This document shows positions 7,001 to 13,000 of a DNA stretch of 14,347 nucleotides, in pieces; the stretch's first letter is position 1; each line of letters opens with the position of its first letter. The notes beneath the pieces are model-generated. The model saw nothing but the letters and a program-made list of their open reading frames with translations. It ran no database searches and had not been told where the DNA came from. Origin of the DNA: Undibacterium sp. (GTDB lineage: Bacteria > Pseudomonadota > Gammaproteobacteria > Burkholderiales > Burkholderiaceae_D); the NCBI GenBank assembly GCA_019752975.1, contig JAIELM010000217.1, forward strand, positions 1 to 14,347, read 5' to 3'. Position numbers and translations under genes: made by a program.

Positions 7001-7166
7001 CGCCACCGTACAGTCCTCTAGTATCAATCTTTTTTTGCGAAGATTGGTTGGGGTGAAGTTGGTATTGAGTTTGAATGTGAATGGTATACAAAACGCCAAT
7101 ATTGACTTAGATCCGCATCAATTACCAGTCGCTGGCACGATGCAACTTTATTTATCTCAGGGGTAG
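4071..7166 (+). CDS. Large baseplate wedge protein, baseplate J / gp6-like (Afp11-like)
   Basis: The protein has 1,031 residues. The N-terminus carries the wedge signature W-A-D-Y-W... D-Q-D-P-G-L-V-L-L-N-L-F-A (about residues 26-53), shared with the next gene. The middle has two copies of a beta-domain with paired motifs. Copy 1 (about 352-452) has F-Y-L-R-S-D, W-Q-F-W-D-G-Q-Q-W-Q-S-F and L-W-I-R-V-V. Copy 2 (about 556-645) has F-Y-F-A-F-A, W-Q-Y-H-D-G-S-Q-W-Q-S-L and F-W-F-R-V-I. The C-terminal third is the baseplate-J core: V-T-F-G-D-G-Y-N-G-M-I-P-P-V-G (about 765-779), G-L-A-G-N-V-A-A-G-N-L, N-P-A-S-A-R-G-G, then a terminal alpha/beta domain with F-G-G-L-E-R-S-G-W-C-F-G. In contractile particles this protein dimerises with its smaller paralogue to form the wedge ring around the spike. 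The start at 4071 is the first ATG after the previous in-frame stop; GGGGC precedes it. Size and layout are normal for Afp11-type proteins. Confidence 0.9.
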   Translation: MNTPILDFRTAQAFYQQTLELAKIYVPNWADYWPSEIPSSEDIDQDPGLVLLNLFAQLAAYTAKIENQMPNQRQLGFFQFMNMQLRPPVPARCALQFFLQPDQPAQTVPIQTPVLNVEAQQVRFQTERDLLVLPALMSAALAVIPSQDQFINLMPLLVGEVSGTMPVFVAQQSVDQTEVQFSHWFMLGDPTLFKPDDTLQSITITLVGKRLHAEYFGQWFDGALHNLGSKILESDENRQLQIVLTTVPTAPPITLAELQQSLYLADDPDAGFSPSPLTTSEPEPEYWLLVKPAPGVQVLSALLGQLPVITGVQCTFRGNYIQPQQAAFDTVLLDITNGAYPFGQSPQKNDSFYLRSDTVFARTGAVVTLVFQFVPVEKITPVTLYWQFWDGQQWQSFNQTSTEIATYDFVDTTNNFQTTNADGSPSVIQFVCPQMTEVSAAGSKGLWIRVVLSDGGYGQMGGITSTSVSATIDAVPDDVLDDEDKKKLTNYFNNVAGLNFSYTYTESKYYPPFIQSVQITYSYAQAPANYWCYNAFDLTPFSYSPFKPVPDLLSTFYFAFAPEEFALAAPGQKLTLYFYVQQEQARAESNLQWQYHDGSQWQSLSVDDASYGLSRSGIVSFIVPQNMPEVYFFSQSAFWFRVINAHVERSIRVYGIYPNCVMASNITSVIQEVLGSGNGQQFQSLTIDNVPVLSNLILMVIESSGFDHASLSLSGDRYQQLLSNFEFATIQLAADEILREWVLVDNFTFSGPTDRVFTLDFQNGVVTFGDGYNGMIPPVGHNNIVLAYYEYTQGLAGNVAAGNLSVLQPGITNISAVVNPASARGGVAGDDVNHLQETSPEIVGAGGWAVQLKDFTVLAQVASQQVAQARAIESQDADNQMTISIALLALSADPVPYTIPQVLNQVQDYVRQYCLAALAPRIVTCAPDFVPISVTAQLLVNVPPDQINALNASITKDLQAYFQPVFGGLERSGWCFGATVQSSSINLFLRRLVGVKLVLSLNVNGIQNANIDLDPHQLPVAGTMQLYLSQG

Positions 7167-7169
7167 GCG

Positions 7170-8300
7170 ATGTCTTTTGAACTCCCCAATTTAGATAGTA
7201 AGAGTTGGTCGCAATTAGTGACGGAAATGCTGCGTCAGATACCGCAATATACCCGTCAGTGGACCGACTACAATGATTCTGATCCCGGTATTACGCTAGT
7301 TCAAATGTTGGCGTGGATCGACGAATCCTTGCTGTATCAGGCGAATATCATTCCACTGCAAAATGAAGAAAATTACTTGCGTTGGGTGCTCGGTTTAGCG
7401 TTTGCAGAAAATGTCACTGCTTACAGTAAGGCAGCGCCGTTGGATCATGACTTTGATTTTCTCGCACTTCAGCAATTACTGGCGCAGATCGATGCAGGTA
7501 TCACACTGACACGTACGCAATTGCAAAAGGCAGTGTTGGAGTATGTGCAAAATCCTTACCTCGCATTGAGCTTATCTAATGTCGAAGTATTGGCAATGCA
7601 GACCAATCGAGTGATTGCACAACAGCAAGCGCAAATTGCGTCTCAAGCGTCGAGCTCTACTCCAGTGTTGTTGGTGGCAGGTGCCTACGCAGTGGAAAAA
7701 GCGGAAGCTTGTACCGTGTATATTTTGAGCGATGCCAAGCCCCAGTACCAGTATCCCAATTACCCCAATAAGCAACAGTACCAAGGCTCTAGCACCAAGA
7801 AGCGAAAACTATTGATGGTGCAGGTAGAGAATGTCGCGACGCCGGAATCGATCTTGCTGACACAGGTGCAAAAATACCTGACTCCACGCGTTATCGCCGG
7901 AAATCAGGTGACGGCACGATTAGCGCAGAGAACGGATATTAATTTAGCCGTGCAAGTTATTTGTGCGGCCAATACCAATATTGGGGTGACGCTGAACTTA
8001 TTGTTCGCTCAATTGTTTCGGTATTTTTTACCTTTGCTGGGCGGGGAAGGTGGACAAGGGTGGGGCTATGATAGCCCCCCGCTGCCTAGTGATGTAGAAC
8101 ATTTGATTTTAGGTGTTCCGGGAATAGAAAGGATCATTTCTTTCAAGCTTAATTATATTCCGACCATGGAGCTGGATGTGATGGCGAGTTTGGACGTGAA
8201 TGCCCAATTGGCGGATTTGCCCTCGGGTACGCCCGCCATGCAATATCGTGGCTTGCCGCGCTTGCGCTGTCTTGATGTGACGGCAGGGAGTACGACATGA
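7170..8300 (+). CDS. Second baseplate wedge protein, baseplate J-like (Afp12-like)
   Basis: This protein has 376 residues. Its N-terminus is diagnostic of the 'putative baseplate assembly protein' family: L-P-N-L-D-S-K-S-W at about 5-13, I-P-Q-Y-T-R-Q-W-T-D-Y-N-D-S-D-P-G-I-T-L (read with its pattern around residues 24-43), then L-A-W-I-D-E-S-L-L-Y. The C-terminal domain (about 225-350) matches that of the preceding gene: L-T-Q-V-Q-K-Y-L, a strand ending V-I-C-A-A-N, Y-F-L-P-L-L-G-G-E-G-G-Q-G-W and a Gly-rich G-V-P-G-I-E-R-I end. It lacks the two inserted beta-domains of its partner, so it is a stripped-down paralogue. A segment near residues 190-215 is rich in Y/N/P/Q. It starts three bases after the preceding stop, behind CAGGGGTAGG, and its stop overlaps the next ATG. 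It should pair with the large wedge protein. Confidence 0.88.
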   Translation: MSFELPNLDSKSWSQLVTEMLRQIPQYTRQWTDYNDSDPGITLVQMLAWIDESLLYQANIIPLQNEENYLRWVLGLAFAENVTAYSKAAPLDHDFDFLALQQLLAQIDAGITLTRTQLQKAVLEYVQNPYLALSLSNVEVLAMQTNRVIAQQQAQIASQASSSTPVLLVAGAYAVEKAEACTVYILSDAKPQYQYPNYPNKQQYQGSSTKKRKLLMVQVENVATPESILLTQVQKYLTPRVIAGNQVTARLAQRTDINLAVQVICAANTNIGVTLNLLFAQLFRYFLPLLGGEGGQGWGYDSPPLPSDVEHLILGVPGIERIISFKLNYIPTMELDVMASLDVNAQLADLPSGTPAMQYRGLPRLRCLDVTAGSTT

Positions 8301-9277
8301 GTATAGTCGAAGATTATTTACGCTATCTGCCAGCAGTCTATGCCACTAGTGATCCAGAGTTTTTGAGTAATTACCTCAAAATATTTCAAAAAATATTGAC
8401 TGGTATCGACGATCAAGAATTAAACGGTAGGCGAGGCATACAAGAATTACTGGCAGCGGAGGTGATTGGTAACCTGTTTTATCCTCGTTTGTCATTTTTA
8501 TTTCCTGCATCCGATACAGATTTTATTCCTCCTATCTCTGGAGCTAAGTCGTCGGATGAAACGGCCATATTAAGCGATTTGAACAGTTATATCGGCGTCC
8601 CGACAGCGACTGACCCGCTAGCCGAATACCTTAGTCAAACACAGACTGTCTCGGCCTCAAGTTCAGCCACAGACTCACAAGATAGCATTATTACGTGGCT
8701 GAATGATTTCTTGATTTGGTTGGGATCTTGGATAGGATTGGTCGTCGATAATAGTTGGAGCATAGACAAAAAACGCACCGTGATGGCGCAAGTGTGGGCG
8801 CTCTATCGACAACGTGGCAGCTTGGCTGGTTTGGCAATGATGTGCAATCTGGTACTTGATTTGCCGCTTTCGGTGAAGGGCATTACTTACAATGATGACG
8901 GGACGACGAGCGAGATAGTGGGGGATATTTCATTGGAATTTTCCAACCCGCAAGTGCTTAATATCACCTGTCAGGATCAGGCAAGCACCGCTTTTATTTT
9001 GAATTACACCTACCCGTTGGGTAGTCCAGTGGTGGGCGGTTATCTGCCATGGCTATTTCAAGTACAGATGGATCTGCCGAATAAAAATAATCCGGATTTT
9101 ATTTTGACCAAGTCCACCGTTCAGCAAGTGCAAATGTTGTACGCTCAACTGCAGCAACTTTTGATTAGCATTAAGCCAGCAGCTACTCATTTTCAAATCA
9201 CCATCGAACCTAGTATGCAATTGCAGGTGCTAGGGCACGCTACCAATCTTGATAATAATACCTTACTCGGTAATTGA
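8297..9277 (+). CDS. Phage tail protein I-like baseplate protein
   Basis: The 326-residue protein shows the P2 gpI-like 'phage tail protein' domain found in eCIS clusters. The N-terminus is Y-L-R-Y-L-P-A-V-Y at about 7-15, then a helical L-x-x-Y-L-K-I-F-Q-K-I-L. The Trp-rich helix W-L-N-D-F-L-I-W-L-G-S-W begins near residue 133, and the conserved L-Y-R-Q-R-G-S-L-A-G-L lies at about 169-179. A long helix near the C-terminus (about 270-295) precedes a final I-K-P-A-A-T-H-F-Q-I-T-I strand, also typical. A Ser/Thr/Ala/Gln-rich stretch of about 20 residues just before the Trp-rich helix looks like a flexible linker. In P2-like phages gpI completes the wedge and anchors the fibre protein gpH, which fits its place directly ahead of the fibre-type genes. 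ATGA overlap with the previous gene; no signal peptide. Confidence 0.88.
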   Translation: MSIVEDYLRYLPAVYATSDPEFLSNYLKIFQKILTGIDDQELNGRRGIQELLAAEVIGNLFYPRLSFLFPASDTDFIPPISGAKSSDETAILSDLNSYIGVPTATDPLAEYLSQTQTVSASSSATDSQDSIITWLNDFLIWLGSWIGLVVDNSWSIDKKRTVMAQVWALYRQRGSLAGLAMMCNLVLDLPLSVKGITYNDDGTTSEIVGDISLEFSNPQVLNITCQDQASTAFILNYTYPLGSPVVGGYLPWLFQVQMDLPNKNNPDFILTKSTVQQVQMLYAQLQQLLISIKPAATHFQITIEPSMQLQVLGHATNLDNNTLLGN

Positions 9278-9289
9278 GGAAAAACCACA

Positions 9290-10066
9290 ATGAGCAATCC
9301 TATTCCCAGCAACGTCGCACAACGCTTGAACTACCAAACCGGGATGTTTTTGACGTCAAGTGATATGACGTTAGAGCAAAATTATTTTATCAATTGGTTT
9401 TGTCTGCAAAACCAATATCTGTTTTCTCCTGGCGTATTAAATGGCATGCTTGTGACACAGCAGAACAATTCTCTGGCGGTGAGTCAGGGCGTGGCATTCG
9501 ATAGCAATGGCAATTTTTTGATAGTGCCAGCGGATAGTAATAATGCGGTTGCGGTGCCAGCTAATCCGACTAATCCCTTTTTAGTGTGGGCGGTGTATCC
9601 CGTAGTCACTGGGCAGACCGCGCAAATTATTAATACCGCGGCGCAAGTCGCAGCTGGTCAAACCTTACCAAGTGGCGCGGTGTTATTGGCCACGGTGGAG
9701 GTTGATGCCAATTATCAAATCACGAAAGTGACTGATAGTCGTGGGCCGGTGACGAGCTTGCTACCTTCTTTGAGTAGCGTAAGCAATATGAGTGGTCAAG
9801 CCAGTGTGCCGACAACTACCCTGACTGCTTTAGCTAGCACGGTATCGCAAAAAGTGTATTACCAAAACTCTCAACAAAATGTTTACTCCTCGCCACCCAA
9901 TGTGAGTGTGACGGTATTGGGGACAGTCGCTTTTGCGGTTGCAGTTGCACCAGATTTAGCATTCTTTACTTTGACTTTGACCGCCTTGGGACCTACGCCA
10001 AGCGGTATCAGCAGCATCAATGTCAATTGGTGTGCTGAAGCAAATACGACAGGAAGTTCAACATGA
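9290..10066 (+). CDS. Baseplate-periphery protein with a fibre/TssK-type N-terminal domain
   Basis: The protein is 258 residues and of no family I can name. Its N-terminal segment, residues 12-33, aligns without gaps to residues 8-29 of the giant fibre protein encoded next, with 12 of 22 identities (R, N, Y, T-G, L, D, E-Q-N-Y-F). A second shared block follows: G-x-x-x-G-x-x-V, then G-V-A-F-D-S-N-G here and G-V-A-I-D-A-M-G there. The pattern Y-x-x-G-M-F-L-x-x-x-D...E-Q-x-Y recalls the start of T6SS TssK, whose N-terminal domain is known to resemble phage receptor-binding-protein shoulders; that comparison is from memory. The C-terminal half is Ser/Thr/Val/Ala-rich, probably beta. It most likely caps or adapts the wedge for the fibre. 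The start sits behind GAGG, 9 bases off; the stop overlaps the fibre ATG by four bases. Confidence 0.8.
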   Translation: MSNPIPSNVAQRLNYQTGMFLTSSDMTLEQNYFINWFCLQNQYLFSPGVLNGMLVTQQNNSLAVSQGVAFDSNGNFLIVPADSNNAVAVPANPTNPFLVWAVYPVVTGQTAQIINTAAQVAAGQTLPSGAVLLATVEVDANYQITKVTDSRGPVTSLLPSLSSVSNMSGQASVPTTTLTALASTVSQKVYYQNSQQNVYSSPPNVSVTVLGTVAFAVAVAPDLAFFTLTLTALGPTPSGISSINVNWCAEANTTGSST

Positions 10067-13000
10067 ATAAGCTTTTGATTGAACGCGTTAATTATTTTAC
10101 TGGCGAAGCCTTATTGACCGATGATTTTATATGCGAGCAAAATTATTTTCGTGAAACAGCAGCGATTGCTAGGCGTAGTTTATACACTTACGGCATCGCG
10201 CACGGATTGGATGTGCGTGTCGTTACTTCGAAGGTTAACCCTAGCATCGTGCAAGTTGAAGTCTCTCCCGGAGTGGCTATTGATGCGATGGGACGGCAAA
10301 TTATTTTGACCGAGACTAGTGTCTTGCAGTTGAGTGAAATTGATACCGGAGTCAATTACTACATCACGATCAATTTTCATGAAGTCTACGCTGACTATAA
10401 CAATGAAACTGGTACGGCAGGTTATAAGCGGGTGGTAGAAGCGCCACAACTTCGCTATCTACGCAATCTTGATCAGCCAGGAATTTATATCCTTCTGGCG
10501 ATTGCTTCATTGGCGGCAGACGGTACTTTGAATCCTCTGCTTTATCGTTCCGGTAATAAGCAACGACGCTATGTCGCCACCTCAGTTGGTGCGGTTAATT
10601 TCATTACTGAAGGAGCGGGGGTTGGTAGTACATTGGTGAGCGCCGAGATGCTAGGGGCAAATTTGTTGACCCGTTATGCCAGCATTAAGGCTAAGCGCGA
10701 GGGGGAGAATAGTAGTTACTTAGAATTTGATGCTAGTCGTGGCGCTTTCAAAAATATGTTAACCGTCCGCGGTAATTTAGGCGTGGGTAATGACAGTCCC
10801 TCGGCCAATCTGCAAGTGGACGCAATCACCTTTGAAGGTGTAGGAACAATCGTTAGCGACAATACCCAAGTGACGCTTAAAGGTGAGCTTCCACGACCCT
10901 GCTTGCGCGCGGGTGATAGCATCACCGCTTTGGCGTCGGTCAGTGGCGGCAATGCACAAACAAGATTGATACAAAAAGTAGACGCTTCTGGCACTGTGAT
11001 CACGGTAGACAGTGCATTTAAAAATAACTTAGTCGATGCGCCGTATTCGTATATACGCTCGACCTTGGCACGTTTTTCCGCCTCCTCTGGAAGTGAAACT
11101 AGTCTACTCGAAGTGCTCACCGATGGAACTATCGGACTTGGAGTGCAGGCGGCGATGAATAGTGGGGGCACCACAGCGGGTCCGAATGCGCTGATCATCA
11201 CTTCAGATCGTAAAGTGGGCATTGCCTTAAACAGTGGTACGCCACAGGTTACGCTCGATGTTAATGGTCCCATCAATGCCACTGCCTTGACTACCACGGG
11301 TTTGCTCACCACCACAGATATCAATGCCAGCGGCGCGATTAAGGCACAGAGCTTTGAAGGCAACGGTTCGAAATTACAGGGAATGACCAAGCTGAGTTAT
11401 TGGACTAAGGTCGATCCTACCGCCGATCTTAGCAATCTTTACTATAACTCAGGAAATGTCGGGATAAAGAATAGTACTCCAGCAGCGTCGCTCTCAGTCG
11501 GGGGAGGCAGTGCTTTTATCGGTAGTGGTGTGATTACTTCGCTAAGCGATCTTAAATTAGTTGGCTATAACACCCAGTTCAAAGACCAGATTAAAATCGG
11601 CGACATATTAGCCATTGGTACCCTGAACAACCAAATTTCCACGGTAGTGGGAAAACCGGTGAGTGACACCAGTTTGCTGATGGCGAGTCAGTTTGAAGTG
11701 CCGATTATCGGCTCTAGTTATAGCTACCAAGCGCCGAATGGTACCGCGACACCAGGAGCGGGGACGGTCTCTAGTAACGGTACAACGTTGATCGGTACCG
11801 ACACTCAATTTATTACTCAATTAGACGACGGATATACCATTATTATCCCGCGCTTTAACGCTACCTCAACGTTAGAGCAATCGCAGACCGTCGCTGCGAC
11901 GCCCACTAGCGATGTTCAACTTACACTCGCCTCCGCCTTTGTTGGAGAAGTAACAGATCTACCCTACAGTTATATCGACCCTACCACGAAAGTGAAAACG
12001 GTTGGTAAAGGCAGCATTAGTGCTAGTGGGACGACTGTCACTGGAACGGGCACCAATTTCACTGCTGATTTTGTGCAGGGTTCTTTGATCTATACCAATC
12101 CAGTGCAAAGTAATTCTGCCATGCCTTTGCGTTGGACCGTGGCTTCGATCGAAGATCAATTGAACTTAACGCTACAAACCGATGGCGGCCTTTCCACGGT
12201 TGCCTTTACTGCTGCCAATTCAGCTTATATGGTCAGCACTGGCTTGTTGGGACAATTTCTGGCCAATGATCAAAATGGGATACTCACGCCCGAACAAGAA
12301 GCCACTTTACCCGCCGCCATGCTGGTACTCACCAATAGTGTGCTCGACTCTACCGAGCCGGATCAAGCGGCGAATACCGTGGCAATTAACACGGCGTATA
12401 AAGATGTATTACGCAAGTATGCTTTACAGGTGAGTGGTGACACCAATATCAGTGGCGATATTCACGGGGATAATTTGACGGTGAAGACCCTATTTGCCAC
12501 TCAGGCCGTTACTGTGGGCGGAGCTGCTTCGGTAGCGGGTGGTTTGCTGACCGTACAAAGTACGATAAGTGGTGTCGATGTGGCGACGCTGGCCGTGACT
12601 GCGGGTGCCGTTCAAATTGGTACGAGCAGTAATGCCGCAACGCTTAGTGTCAGCGGAACGATTAGCGCAAGTTCTGATATTACCAGTGTGACGCAAGTCC
12701 AAGGTCAGAGTTTAAATTCGACGGGCAACATTACTGCGAGCGCAAACATTAGTACGACTACCGGCAATGTTCAAGCAGCAAAACTGGTAGGAACACAGTT
12801 GGATGTCGCCGGCTTGAATATTTCTGGCAATGGTACTGCGGTTCAGTTTTTTTCCGCCCCTATAAGTTATAACCAATCGGTATTTGTCGGCAACGCTTAT
12901 TCGGAGACGGCCACCACTGATGGCTATGTGATGGCGGTTGTTGGCCCCCAGTCTTTTCAAAGTGGTCAAACCTATATAGGAACTTTGGTTGGCGTTGAGC

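Noticed and set aside
10716..11390. Minus-strand open frame of 224 codons inside the fibre gene
   Set aside because: It lies wholly opposite a continuous plus-strand frame with clear fibre motifs. It has no supporting ribosome binding site or recognisable domain, and its Pro/Ser/Val-rich content mirrors the Gly/Thr-rich fibre codons.
12182..12433. Plus-strand open frame of 83 codons in another frame of the fibre gene
   Set aside because: It is embedded within the long fibre frame and shows no motif; it is best explained as an out-of-frame shadow.
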